Below are positions 25,801 to 32,723 of a DNA stretch of 33,387 nt, piece after piece. The notes beneath the pieces are model-generated. The model ran no database searches. It was not told where the DNA came from and worked only from the letters and a program-made list of their open reading frames with translations. A program made the position numbers and the translations under genes. This stretch comes from Bacillota bacterium (GTDB taxonomy: Bacteria; Bacillota; Clostridia; Christensenellales; Aristaeellaceae): positions 1 through 33,387 of the forward strand of contig JAEZJP010000075.1 of the NCBI GenBank assembly GCA_023415715.1. Direction: 5' to 3'. Numbering within the stretch: position 1 is the first letter of the stretch; every line of letters begins with the position of its first letter.

Positions 25801-27666
25801 GATACCTCCATCACAGTGACGGTGCCTGCGGGGACGGAACCCGGCCCGGTGGACATCACGGTGTCGTCATATGGCTTCGAAAGCACCTTGGTATCGTCGT
25901 ACAACTATATGGCGCTGACCATCAGTTACGTCGACTCCAATATGGGGCCGGCAGAAGGCAGCGGTAATTCAGTGAGCATCTATGGCTTTTGCTTCACGGG
26001 GGCCATATCAGTGACCTTTGGCGGGACCCCTGCGGTGAGTTTTTTCGTGTCCGAAGATCGTTGGATTGTGGCTGTACCCCCGGCAGGGACCGGTACTGTT
26101 ACTGTGACGGTGACAACGCCTAACGGCACTGCCACCAAGGCTGAGGCGTACACCTATGTCACGACGCCAACCATCAATTCGGTCAGCCCAAATTCCAGGC
26201 CTATGGCGGGCGGCAATGAGGTGACCATTACCGGCACAAACCTCACGCAAACTGCATCTGTATCCTTTGGTGGTATAGCCGCAGCATCCTTCACGGTTAA
26301 TTCCGCTACCTCCATTACGGCCATTGCGCCGGCGCATGCTGCCGGTATTGTGGATGTCGTAGTCACGACGGCATACGGCACAGCGACCAAGGCAGGTGCA
26401 TATACATATATTCTCTTACCGCCGACCATAATTTCCGTCAGCCCGAGCTCGGGGCTCGAGGCCGGCGGTACCCCGGTGACCATCACCGGCACGGATTTTA
26501 CCGGCGTTACTGCGGTGAGCTTTGGCACTACGACCGAAACATCCTTCACGGTTAACTCCTCTACCTCCATTACGGTCATCGCGCCGGCGCATGCTGCCGG
26601 CATTGTGGATGTCTTTGTCGTAGCGGCAGGCGGTGTGGCCAGCGGAACGTATACGTATCTCCCGCCGCCGACCATCACGGCGGTCAGCCCGGACGAAGGG
26701 TCGGAGGCGGGAGGCACCCCGGTGACCATCACGGGCACGGGTTTTGATTCAGTTTCATCGGTGAAATTCGACGGGACGTTATCTGCCTTTACCGTAAACT
26801 CCGGTACGCAGATCACCGCAACAGTGCCTGCGGGGGCCGCGGGATCGGCGGATGTCATGGTCACAACGCCGGGCGGCACGGCCACCGCGGTGGGGGCATA
26901 CACCTATATCCCCGCGCCGTCCATTACGTCAATCAGCCCGGACGAGGGGCCTGAACCCGGTGGTGGAACGGTTACCATCGCCGGTACCGGTTTCACAGGG
27001 GCCACAGCGGTTGCCTTCGGCGGTACGGCCGCAACCTTTAGCGTGGACTCGGATACGCAAATCACGGCAACGGCCCCGGCGGGAACTGCAGGACTGGTGG
27101 ATGTAAAGGTGACAACGCCTTATGGCTCAGATACCAAGACGGATGCGTACACCTATTTCCCGGTGCCGACCATCACGGCGGTCAGCTCTGGCGAAGGATC
27201 GGAGGCAGGCGGCAGCCCGGTGACAATCACAGGTACGGGTTTTTATTCTGTTTCGTCGGTGAAATTCGGCGGGACGATATCCGCGTTTACCGTAGATTCC
27301 GATACGCAGATTACTGCAATAGTGCCTGCGAGGGCTGCAGGGCAGGTGGATATCACGGTCACTACACCAGGCGGCACGGCCACCGCGGCAGGGGCATACA
27401 CCTATTTCCCGGTGCCAGCCATCACGTTGGTCGACCCAGGCGAAGGGCCGGCGGCAGGCGGTAACCAGGTGACCATCACCGGTATAGGTTTCGTGTCGGT
27501 ATTGTCGGTGAAATTCGGCGGGGCGATATCCGCGTTTACCGTAGATTCCGATACGCAGATTACTGCAACAGCGCCTGCGGGGGCCGCAGGGCCGGCGGAT
27601 GTCACGGTCACGACGGAATACGGCACGACCACCGTGGCGGGGGCATACACCTATATAGATGATTAA
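19837..27666 (+). CDS. Giant S-layer-anchored surface protein with 26 IPT/TIG repeats
   Basis: About 2609 residues. I choose ATG 19837: GAGGTGG at 19824-19830 fits it and it yields a clean signal peptide, MFRKITSLFLAVVMAVSLNG ending AAMA. The frame is open back to 19762, but that part falls at the transcription start. After the signal come three SLH-type motifs (about 35-75, 85-135, 152-195; e.g. FTDVDEGAWYYADMAKAVQM) that bind cell-wall secondary polymers. A regular beta-repeat segment follows (about 200-435) resembling a right-handed beta-helix. Then 26 IPT/TIG Ig-like domains of about 81 residues run to the C-terminus, each with ITSVSPxxGPxxGGTxVTIT and SFTVVSDTQITA. No sortase motif, enzyme domain or C-terminal anchor is seen. 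It should form a long stalk or adhesin on the cell surface. Confidence 0.9.
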   Translation: MFRKITSLFLAVVMAVSLNGIPAAMAESSVVPDGKVAALLESAAANGLLTGIAGEVKPEDDLTRAQMASILNSAFGAAEQAPLSGFTDVDEGAWYYADMAKAVQMGAFTEDGTTLNPEGTITREEAFLALSRVFKLQAGDTAVLNGLKDKDSITPGALDAAAALLKAGYIAAEDGYLNPKAGTTLAEFLQILNGMVKSYLNREGTYTSVPDGSVMINVPDVTLKDVVIKGDLILGDGVGDGSVTLDSVTVTGRTLVRGGGAHSIRITGTSSLQSIVIARVNGELRVFAEDGTEIGEVFVDGRDDVTMEGDFASVTLAADSVTVTAVNAQIGSAQIAGENSRIIVAAGSAVNTLTVDGANAAVEVSGTVTDVVVNGGGALISGEGQVDSVEANANNVVVTTPDTFVTAAAGTSGVTAGTRDVPEGTTVNTTPEYDGGAGGDKPVVTSVSPAQGPASGGTAVTVKGRYFTDATAVTFGGKAAASYKVVSSTEITAVTPAGAPGAVIVAVTTDYGTGTKASSYTYVAAPVIASVHPNAGPKAGGTAVTITGTGFTGATSVTFGGTAAASYTVISDTQITVVTPAGAKGPADVTVTAPGGTVTKSSAYSYIPIPSITSIGPSSGPLTGGGTVIITGSGFTGATSVTFGGAAASYTVVSDTSITVVLPAGAAGPADVAITTPGGTKTQAAAFNYSPVPSITSVSPTAGPVSGGTTVTITGSGFIGTDLVTFGGRAAVSYTVNSDASITAVTPWGDAGPADVTVTTAGGTGAKTAAYTYAAAPSITSVSPNAGPAAGGTAVTITGTGFAGATSVTFGGAAAASYTVVSGTQITAVTPAGPAGLADIAVVTAGGTAVKASSYTYIPAPVTASVSPNTGRVLGDTAVTITGSGFLGATAVAFNGADAYSFTVVSDTCITANTPPGAAGAADITVTTPGGTGTAAALYTYFPAPFITSVSPNIGPMSGGAPVTISGTGFASTTSVRFGGTPTTSFTVVSDTVISAMTPPGLPESVDVAVSTPYGTFIATGWYTYVMPPWVITVSPSFGPVAGGNTVNIPGFRFSGATAVTFGTTPATSFTVVSDTQITATAPAGPAGTVDVTVTAAGGTSVSVPYQYIAPPAIAFLSPSTGPAAGGTMVNITGTGFAGATAVTFGGIPSSSFTVVSDTSIMVALPAGTAGPADVAVTAVGGTGTASAAFTYLPAPSVSSVSPNVGPVTGGATVTISGSGFTGATLVLFGLAPATSFTVVSDSMIIAVTPSGTLGASDVTVTAPGGTGVKTGGYTFVLPPMAITLLPASGPISGGTAVVITGFSLTGATAVNFGLTPAVSFTVNSDSQITAIAPAGLAGATLVTVTTPGGTTLPLSYQYALPPAITSVSPDMGPLSGGNTVTITGSNFTEATAVFFGGNPAIAFTVVSDTSIMVVTPAGIAGTVDVTVTTVTSVTGTASGAYTYVPAPSITSVSPNAGPVTGGSTVIINGTGFSGTTSVIFGVAPATSFTVVSNTQITATTPAGTDTVSATVTTAGGTSNMVPYTYMPAPAAASVSPSIGPEAGGNTVTITGTNLTGAITVLFGGTPAASFTVNSGTQITAVAPAGTGTVLVTIMTTGGTSNGILYTYVPAPVITTIVPNAGPVTGGNTITITGTGYTGATSVNFGAIPATSFTVVSDTEITASAPAGTGTVLVTVTTIGGTSNGVAYTYVPASVITAIVPSAGPVTGGNTVTITGTGFTWAASVNFGATPATSFTVVSDTQITAVAPAGTGIVSVTVMTAGGTSNGISYTYVPAPVISTIVPNAGSVTGGSTVTITGTGYTGDVSVNFGAAPATSFTVVSDTQITAIAPAGTGAVQVTVTTVGGTSNGVAYTYIPEPVITSIAPNADLESGGTTVVITGQHFSEVTAVNFGAAPAFSFTVNSDTQITAISPAGTAAGPVDVTVTNMYATATKTGAFTYVTQPNITSVSSDNGSLSGGNTLTIEGENLTWVNSVSFGGTAAASFTVNSDTSITVTVPAGTEPGPVDITVSSYGFESTLVSSYNYMALTISYVDSNMGPAEGSGNSVSIYGFCFTGAISVTFGGTPAVSFFVSEDRWIVAVPPAGTGTVTVTVTTPNGTATKAEAYTYVTTPTINSVSPNSRPMAGGNEVTITGTNLTQTASVSFGGIAAASFTVNSATSITAIAPAHAAGIVDVVVTTAYGTATKAGAYTYILLPPTIISVSPSSGLEAGGTPVTITGTDFTGVTAVSFGTTTETSFTVNSSTSITVIAPAHAAGIVDVFVVAAGGVASGTYTYLPPPTITAVSPDEGSEAGGTPVTITGTGFDSVSSVKFDGTLSAFTVNSGTQITATVPAGAAGSADVMVTTPGGTATAVGAYTYIPAPSITSISPDEGPEPGGGTVTIAGTGFTGATAVAFGGTAATFSVDSDTQITATAPAGTAGLVDVKVTTPYGSDTKTDAYTYFPVPTITAVSSGEGSEAGGSPVTITGTGFYSVSSVKFGGTISAFTVDSDTQITAIVPARAAGQVDITVTTPGGTATAAGAYTYFPVPAITLVDPGEGPAAGGNQVTITGIGFVSVLSVKFGGAISAFTVDSDTQITATAPAGAAGPADVTVTTEYGTTTVAGAYTYIDD
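24411..25394 (+). repeat. Highly similar 246-base tandem IPT units
   Basis: Four consecutive IPT units with an exact 246-base period (24411, 24657, 24903, 25149), the last three starting alike (VITTIVPNAGPVTGG type). They are more alike than the other units, which points to recent local duplication. Confidence 0.7.
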
Positions 27667-27688
27667 AGTTCGAAAAGGGGCATGAATT

Positions 27689-27943
27689 TTACCCAGCCAG
27701 CAGTTCCCTGGCCCATCTGGGCACATACCTTGGCTCTGCGCCTTCCAGCCCGGCGAGGATATCCACAATGGCTTCAAATACTTCGGCGGGCTGGGTGCTT
27801 ACGGGCAGGGTATGCATTGGCCGCTCCTGAATGGCATTTAAAAGCGCGGCGGCCTTGGTTTTGTTCCAGCCGCCGGAAATGGGGATGAGGCCCTTTTCCA
27901 AAGCATGTACGCAGGTTAAGCAAATTTGATCGGCCCGGTTCAT
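27689..27943 (-). CDS. Small protein of unknown function, second gene of a pair
   Basis: An 84-residue protein, MNRADQICLTCVHALEKGLI, ending PRYVPRWARELLAG. It overlaps the stop of the upstream gene by four bases (ATGA), so it is translationally coupled to it. No family recognised; no membrane segment or signal peptide. It converges with the giant IPT gene, only 22 bases away, with no clear terminator in between. Confidence 0.65.
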   Translation of the reverse strand: MNRADQICLTCVHALEKGLIPISGGWNKTKAAALLNAIQERPMHTLPVSTQPAEVFEAIVDILAGLEGAEPRYVPRWARELLAG

Positions 27944-28269
27944 ACGTACGCTTCCCCCTTTTCGTTCTGCCAGCCGTGGGTGGCCATGTACAGAACCTTT
28001 TCGTACAATGCGGGATCCATACGGCAGCCAAGGCCTGCATCCTCCTCGACCCGGGAATCTTCACCGTTTAGGTAACCACTCAGTGCTTCATATACGTCCG
28101 CGGCGGAATGGCCTTCCGCCGCGGTTTTCATTTCCGGCCGGCCGCCAAGAAGGCTATGAAAAAAATCGATGGCCGAAATAATGTCCCACCGGGTGGAAAA
28201 ACGGAGCATGGTGCTGGGGGACAGGCTGTACAGGTGGAGCATGCAGGCTTCTTCAAGGGTGAGCGTCAT
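27940..28269 (-). CDS. Small protein of unknown function, first gene of a pair
   Basis: A 109-residue, mostly helical, acidic protein beginning MTLTLEEACMLHLYSLSPST. AAAGGAGAG a few bases before the ATG is a strong ribosome site. It forms a two-gene unit with the coupled 84-residue protein. A promoter and an SOS-box-like palindrome lie 57-110 bases upstream. I do not recognise the family; a DNA-damage or prophage-related role would be suggested only by that palindrome. Confidence 0.65.
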   Translation of the reverse strand: MTLTLEEACMLHLYSLSPSTMLRFSTRWDIISAIDFFHSLLGGRPEMKTAAEGHSAADVYEALSGYLNGEDSRVEEDAGLGCRMDPALYEKVLYMATHGWQNEKGEAYV

Positions 28270-28325
28270 AGGTATCTCTCCTTTATTAATCTGCGGCAGG
28301 CTTGAATGCCTTGCTTATATTGAAC

Positions 28326-28341
28326 GGGAACAAATGTTCCC
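28326..28341. promoter_or_regulatory. SOS-box-like palindrome (LexA-type)
   Basis: GGGAAC-AAAT-GTTCCC contains GAAC-N4-GTTC, the core of the Gram-positive LexA (DinR) site. It lies just downstream of the -10 of the minus-strand promoter, where a bound repressor would block transcription of the two-gene unit. Confidence 0.5.
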
Positions 28342-28349
28342 CTACCTCT

Positions 28350-28379
28350 ATGATAGCACTACAGGAAATGGTTTGGCAA
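28350..28379 (-). promoter_or_regulatory. Promoter of the two-gene unit
   Basis: Minus strand: -35 TTGCCA (28374-28379), spacing 18, -10 TATCAT (28350-28355). Confidence 0.5.
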
Positions 28380-28503
28380 TGAGAAATGCTGGAAGCGTAC
28401 ATTTAGGGTAGAATGTGCATTTTGTGCATGCCGGAATGGAAGGTATCGAAATATGAAATCGAAAACAGACTACTGATCAGGTACACTAAAAAGGAGAGAT
28501 AGG

Positions 28504-28809
28504 ATGAGGGCCAAAGACAATCCTGCCGTACCGGGTATCGGAAGCGGACCTTACGGCGCAGAACCCGGCTTCACCAATGAGGATTGCGCGCCGGAATACG
28601 GCCCTGGGAAATGGGGGCTGGACAAGGGGCTGGGCAAGGATATTCCTGCGGGGCTTAACAGAATGCTGTATGAGGACCCGGCGGCCATGCAGCGCTTTTC
28701 CGCCATGACGAAAGAGGAACGGTCCCGGATCATCGAACGGGCGGAAAGCATCATGGACCGTAAGGAACTGCATGACGTCTTGTATAAGAAGGCTGATTAT
28801 AAAAATTAG
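28504..28809 (+). CDS. Small conserved-looking protein of unknown function
   Basis: A 101-residue protein. The N-terminal half is Gly/Pro-rich and disordered (PGIGSGPYGAEPGFTNEDCA). The C-terminal half is helical, RMLYEDPAAMQRFSAMTKEE followed by RSRIIERAESIMDRKELHDV. The pattern 'AAMxxFxxMTxEExxxIIExA' recurs in short clostridial proteins of unknown role. AAGGAG at 28491-28496 is 7 bases before the ATG. It is followed 59 bases later by the GyrI-like gene on the same strand. A possible -10 (TAGAAT, 28409-28414) lacks a clear -35. Confidence 0.7.
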   Translation: MRAKDNPAVPGIGSGPYGAEPGFTNEDCAPEYGPGKWGLDKGLGKDIPAGLNRMLYEDPAAMQRFSAMTKEERSRIIERAESIMDRKELHDVLYKKADYKN

Positions 28810-28868
28810 ATTGCATTTCATTTTATATCATGATAGTTTCACGGTATCTTCATAAAGGAGTGACGGCC

Positions 28869-29324
28869 GTGGACTTTCATGCGGAGGAAATGCCAAAACA
28901 GCGCATCGCGTATATGCGCAGTGTGGGCCCGTACGGTTTGGGCAACAAAGAGCTGATGGAGAGGCTGAAAGCGTGGGCGGACAAAAACGGGCTCTTTCAC
29001 GCGCAGGCGGAGATTCTTGGTATCGCCCGGGATGATCCCGTATTAACGCCGCCTATAAAGTGCCGGTATGATGCGTGCATTGTTGTGAAAGAGGACTTTT
29101 ACATACCGGATGAGTCCGTTCGGGAAGATTGGCTCCCCGGCGGCAGATACGCTGTTTTTACGCTTGCCCATACGGCGGAAGCTTTGCGGGAAGCGTGGGG
29201 CACCATTTTTCCGCAGCTTGCGGCGAGGGGATTGAAAGCCGATATTGCAAGGCCTATTCTGGAAAGGTATGTGCCGCAGATGGTGGCAAATCACCTGTGC
29301 GAAATCTGCGTGCCGGTTTTTTGA
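28869..29324 (+). CDS. Stand-alone GyrI-like effector-binding protein
   Basis: About 151 residues starting at GTG 28869, because AAAGGAG at 28854-28860 is 8 bases before it; the ATG at 28830 has no ribosome site. The sequence MPKQRIAYMRSVGPYG, LKAWADKNGL, ILGIARDDPVLTPPIKCRYD and a C-terminal VCEICVPV-like strand (LCEICVPVF) match the GyrI-like small-molecule binding domain (SbmC/GyrI and the C-terminal domain of SoxS/Rob-type AraC regulators). The domain usually follows an AraC DNA-binding part, which is absent here, so it should bind a small hydrophobic or drug-like ligand without directly binding DNA. Its ligand and partner are unknown. Confidence 0.8.
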   Translation: MDFHAEEMPKQRIAYMRSVGPYGLGNKELMERLKAWADKNGLFHAQAEILGIARDDPVLTPPIKCRYDACIVVKEDFYIPDESVREDWLPGGRYAVFTLAHTAEALREAWGTIFPQLAARGLKADIARPILERYVPQMVANHLCEICVPVF

Positions 29325-29611
29325 TGTCAAGACAAACCCCTTTGATAATCTAATGGCGATCCATAACATAAATGCAGTGATGGATTCAGCGTCGGGCGGA
29401 GACTTGCGTTCGCCGCTGTTTTTTATGCATCTGTACATAGGCCAGAACTGATCAGGTGCCTTTGCATGCGGCGGGAGCAAGCCCCCGCCCTACGCTCGTC
29501 ACGCGTGGATAGAACGATAATACAGATAGATGCGGATAACGAATGCTTAAAGTTTTGAATTAATATAATGCAAGCAGTATGCCTTTAAAATCCCAGATCC
29601 CCCAAAAATAT
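29325..29611. other. Intergenic stretch with a REP-like hairpin
   Basis: No gene seen. GGCGGG (29470-29475) pairs with CCCGCC (29484-29489), followed by CTACGCTCGTCACGCG. This looks like a dispersed palindromic unit rather than a terminator, since no T-run follows. Confidence 0.4.
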
Positions 29612-29665
29612 CGCCTGTTTGTACTGTGGGAGATGATACTCCCCCAAGTCAAACAGGCGTTTTTT
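29612..29665. terminator. Strong bidirectional terminator at the end of the galactonate operon
   Basis: CGCCTGTTTG (29612-29621) pairs perfectly with CAAACAGGCG (29650-29659), followed by six T on the plus strand and ATATTTTT on the minus strand. It ends the minus-strand operon and insulates it from the plus-strand genes. Confidence 0.8.
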
Positions 29666-29702
29666 ATATGTGAAATATTGATGCAACGCTTTAGCTCAGC
29701 AT

Positions 29703-30344
29703 TTATACCCCTTTTGCCTGCCTGACGGCGGCCAATAGCGATCTGGCCTCTTCCGTAATCAGGGAATAGTCGCTGTTTAATGGCACACGGCATAAGCTTC
29801 CGCCGACGCCGGCCCCCAGGGCGCCGGCCTTTATGTAATCGCCGATATTCTTTGCGTCCACGCCGCCTACGGCCAGGAGCCTTGCGTCGCTTAAGGGCGC
29901 CAGCACATCCTTGATGTAGCCTGGCCCCAGCGCCCTTACCGGGAACAGCTTGATATACCGGCAGCCAAGGTTCATGGCGGTCACGATCTCTGTAGGGGTG
30001 AAAGCGCCGGGGGTGATCCAAATATGATTGAAAAGACAAAGGCGGATGATCTCCGGATCCACGTTGGGCGTGACCACAAACTGCGCCCCGGCATCCAACG
30101 CCTGACGCGCTTTTTCCATTGTGATTACAGTGCCGGCGCCAATGAACATTTTCCCGTCATACCGGGAGTGCAGTTCCCGTATGGCTGACAGTGCATTTAA
30201 AGTATTCAGCGTCACTTCCGCCAAGCGGATGCCGCCTTCATAAAGGGCGTCCACCATATGGATGAGGCTTTCGCCCTCAATGCCCCGCATGATGGCAATG
30301 ATCCCGGTATCAAGGAATGCCTCCTCAGGCGTCTTATACATCAT
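29703..30344 (-). CDS. dgoA: 2-dehydro-3-deoxy-6-phosphogalactonate (KDPG/KDPGal-type) aldolase
   Basis: A 213-residue class I aldolase that splits 2-keto-3-deoxy-6-phosphogalactonate into pyruvate and glyceraldehyde 3-phosphate, the last step of the De Ley-Doudoroff pathway. Schiff-base Lys132 lies in RYIKLFP, catalytic Glu43 in EVTLN, Arg20 in IMRGI. The phosphate-site motifs GAGTV (69-73) and TPGAFTPTE (111-119) are present. The length is normal. GGAGGG (30352-30357) is 7 bases before the start, and the first 11 bases overlap the end of the kinase gene. KDPG and KDPGal aldolases look alike; the dehydratase and kinase neighbours decide for galactonate. Confidence 0.9.
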   Translation of the reverse strand: MMYKTPEEAFLDTGIIAIMRGIEGESLIHMVDALYEGGIRLAEVTLNTLNALSAIRELHSRYDGKMFIGAGTVITMEKARQALDAGAQFVVTPNVDPEIIRLCLFNHIWITPGAFTPTEIVTAMNLGCRYIKLFPVRALGPGYIKDVLAPLSDARLLAVGGVDAKNIGDYIKAGALGAGVGGSLCRVPLNSDYSLITEEARSLLAAVRQAKGV

Positions 30345-31317
30345 ACTGCAATCCCTCCCAGGCTTTGCGTATCTTTTGGATGCCCTTCACGCTCAGCCAC
30401 TGGCTTTCTTCAAAGCTGATGCGCCGGATTTTCCCGGGCGCGGTCAGGTCCTTTTGAAAGGCGGCAGCGCAAATACCGAATACATCCATGAACCGGTCGC
30501 GACCATAGAGCACCACCTGGTCTACCGGCCCTCGGAAAAAAGGTGCGAAAGCCTGCATATCCGCTGCCATCAGCGCGCCGTACAGAAAGGACAGAGCGCG
30601 GTCCGGAGCAGCCATATACAAAACATGAAGGATACGCGTCTCAAACAGAGCGCGGGTAAGGCCCAAATCTCTCGCCGCTTGAAAACCGGCCAGCACATCG
30701 CTTTCCGACAACTCAAAATCGGTAAGGTCGCACAGCGAGCTTTTCAAGATCGTGCTTTCCTTCAGCGCCCACAAAAGCTCGCCGCTCATGGTGGTCACGG
30801 CCCCTGCGATTTTACCTTTGTTGTAATGAATCAGCTTGTTGTGGGAGCCAAAGTGCAGGAAGAGGATGGAGCGGTCTTCCTCCTCAGGGGTAACGGCCCC
30901 GAATACCTCCGCTTCTTCGCCCCTCATCATATCGGCTTCTCCCATGGTTTCGCAGGTTATCTTTATGCCGGGCACGAAGTGGAAGGGGACCTGGCAGATT
31001 TCTTCCAAACGGCAGGTATTCACGCCACGTGCCAGGTCAAGAAGGCCGGCGGGGGCCGGAATGTGGGGGATCTCCATCAGCCCGTTGGCGGATGTGATCA
31101 TGCCGGATGCAAAGATATCGGAAATTTCAAGCCCGCTTTGTGTTTGAAGTGCCTGGATTTCAGTTTTGACTGCCTCAAAGAGCAGTTCGTTTTGGCTGCC
31201 CTGCTTATCCGCCGCACCAATCTTCCGTTCTGTCCTTTGCAATACCTTTTCCCCGTCCATCAAGGTAAAGCGGGTATTGGTGGTGCCCCCATCGATCAAT
31301 AAAATGCACTCGCTCAA
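30334..31317 (-). CDS. dgoK: 2-dehydro-3-deoxygalactonokinase
   Basis: A 327-residue sugar-acid kinase of the DgoK family (ASKHA fold). It phosphorylates 2-keto-3-deoxygalactonate at C6 with ATP. The N-terminal phosphate loop reads LIDGGTTNTRF, an SGMITSANG motif follows near 70, and the family signature MRGEEAEVFGA is near 130. The start codon is TTG at 31317 with AAGGA about 10 bases upstream, so translation may be modest. The stop overlaps the aldolase start. It lies 36 bases after dgoD in the same operon. Confidence 0.9.
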   Translation of the reverse strand: MSECILLIDGGTTNTRFTLMDGEKVLQRTERKIGAADKQGSQNELLFEAVKTEIQALQTQSGLEISDIFASGMITSANGLMEIPHIPAPAGLLDLARGVNTCRLEEICQVPFHFVPGIKITCETMGEADMMRGEEAEVFGAVTPEEEDRSILFLHFGSHNKLIHYNKGKIAGAVTTMSGELLWALKESTILKSSLCDLTDFELSESDVLAGFQAARDLGLTRALFETRILHVLYMAAPDRALSFLYGALMAADMQAFAPFFRGPVDQVVLYGRDRFMDVFGICAAAFQKDLTAPGKIRRISFEESQWLSVKGIQKIRKAWEGLQYDV

Positions 31318-31353
31318 AGTGATCCCATCCTTTATGGCTCTATAGGTTCTTTC

Positions 31354-32502
31354 TTACCATTCCGCGATGGTGCCGTCGTCATTGCGCCACACGATGTTTT
31401 TCCAGTCGTGGCCCAATTTGTCCATCTCCCGCACCTTTTCTTCATCCACCTCAATGCCAAGGCCTGGCGCTGTGGGCAAAGTTACCGCGCCGTCCGCGTA
31501 GCGGAACACCGACGCATCCTTCAAATAGTCCAGCAAGTCGTTGCCCTTGTTGTAATGGATGCCCAGGCTCTGCTCCTGGATGATGGCGTTGGGCGTACAG
31601 GCATCCAACTGCAGGCAGGCTGCCAGCGCGATGGGGCCGAGCGGACAGTGGGGGGCCACCGTAACGTCGTACGCTTCCGCCATGGCCGCGATTTTGCGGC
31701 ATTCTAGGATGCCGCCGGCATGGGAAAGGTCGGGCTGGATGATATTGACGACGCCCTGTTCGAAAATCTTTTTGAAATCCCAGCGGGTGAACAGCCTTTC
31801 GCCTGTGGCGATGGGTGTTGCGGTATAGGTGGCGATGATCTTGAACGCCTCGAAGTTATCGCAAAGCACCGGCTCTTCAATGAACATCAGGCGGTAGGGG
31901 TCCAGCGCCTTTAACAGCACCTTGGCCATGGGCGTGTGCACCCGGCCGTGGAAATCCACAGCGATGCCAAAATCCTCCCCGCAGGCTTCCCGGATGGCTG
32001 CCACCCTGTTTACCACGCCGTCCACCTTGCTGTTGGTATCCAGGTAATTCAGCCGTTCCGTGGCGTTCATCTTGATGGCCGTGAACCCGGCCTTTTTCTT
32101 CTCCAGCGCTTCCCTGGCCACATCGCCGGGGTTTTCGCCGCCGATCTAGGAATATACGGCAATCTTCTCCCGGCAGGCGCCGCCCAATAACTCGTAGACC
32201 GGTACGCCCAAGGCCTTGCCCTTTATATCCCACAACGCCTGCTCGATGCCTGAAATGGCGGAGGTCAGGATGGGCCCGCCCCGGTAAAACCCGCCCCTAT
32301 ATAAAACCTGCCATATGTCTTCAATACGCCTGGGGTCAGCGCCCAATAAATAACTCGAAAGCTCCTGCACGCAGGCCTTGACCGTCTCCGCACGGCCCTC
32401 CACAATAGGCTCGCCCCAGCCAAACAGCCCGTCGTCCGTGGTGATCTTCAAAAACAACCACCGCGGCGGGACCTTGAACAGCTCCAGCTTTGCTATCTTC
32501 AT
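31354..32502 (-). pseudogene. dgoD: Galactonate dehydratase interrupted by an in-frame amber codon
   Basis: Enolase-superfamily D-galactonate dehydratase, which makes 2-keto-3-deoxygalactonate. The ATG at 32502 (GGAGA 7 bases upstream) gives a 382-codon frame, the length of E. coli DgoD. Codon 119 is TAG (32146-32148) in KIAVYS-stop-IGGENPGD, where DgoD has Trp (YSWIGG). This is a one-base change of TGG. All key residues keep E. coli numbering: Asp183, His185, Glu209, Glu235, His285 and Glu310. No other lesion is visible, so this is a recent mutation, a sequencing error, or a read-through codon. Restart at GTG (codon 128) would lose the capping domain. Other genes here use TAG as a normal stop, so recoding throughout the genome is unlikely. 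Confidence 0.85.
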
Positions 32503-32517
32503 ATAAATTTCTCCATT

Positions 32518-32533
32518 GTTCGTATATACGAAC
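32518..32533. promoter_or_regulatory. Operator of the galactonate operon
   Basis: GTTCGTATATACGAAC is a perfect 16-base palindrome in the dgoD leader, about 20 bases after the predicted start of transcription and just before the ribosome site. It is the best candidate site for the divergent IclR regulator. Confidence 0.6.
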
Positions 32534-32559
32534 TGCGTATTCATATAAGTATTGATTGA

Positions 32560-32588
32560 ACTATAGCATGGCGGATTTGGTTTGTCAA
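32560..32588 (-). promoter_or_regulatory. Promoter of the galactonate operon
   Basis: Minus strand: perfect -35 TTGACA (32583-32588), spacing 17, -10 TATAGT (32560-32565). Confidence 0.75.
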
Positions 32589-32653
32589 CAGATGCATTTT
32601 GAGAAGCGTTGAAATGATAATTTTATGCAGAAGTTTTTCGGGGAGAGGTGCAC

Positions 32654-32682
32654 AGAGGGGGATTTTTTCAAAAAGCCCCTCT
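32654..32682. other. Long hairpin between the divergent galactonate promoters
   Basis: AGAGGGG (32654-32660) pairs with CCCCTCT (32676-32682) with further T/A pairing inside. GGAGAGG just upstream could pair with the same downstream arm, so two alternative structures are possible. It lies outside both predicted transcripts. Confidence 0.4.
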
Positions 32683-32723
32683 CCGCCATTTTCGTGAGCG
32701 TATCTGGCCGAAGCGGGCCGCCG

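Noticed and set aside
21160..27660. Regularly spaced repeats that might suggest a CRISPR or satellite array, and many long minus-strand frames
   Set aside because: The repeats encode IPT/TIG protein domains in one plus-strand frame with codon-level variation. The minus-strand frames are their mirror images (Pro/Val/Thr-rich, one per repeat) without ribosome sites.
30262..31302. 346-residue plus-strand open frame
   Set aside because: It is antisense to dgoK and the aldolase start, has no ribosome site and no recognisable domains; the minus-strand genes carry clear family motifs.
32146..32148. Genome-wide reassignment of TAG as the reason for the dgoD amber codon
   Set aside because: TAG ends several intact genes here, including the toxin carrier (10658-10660), the decarboxylase beta subunit, the LysR gene and the gene ending at 28809.
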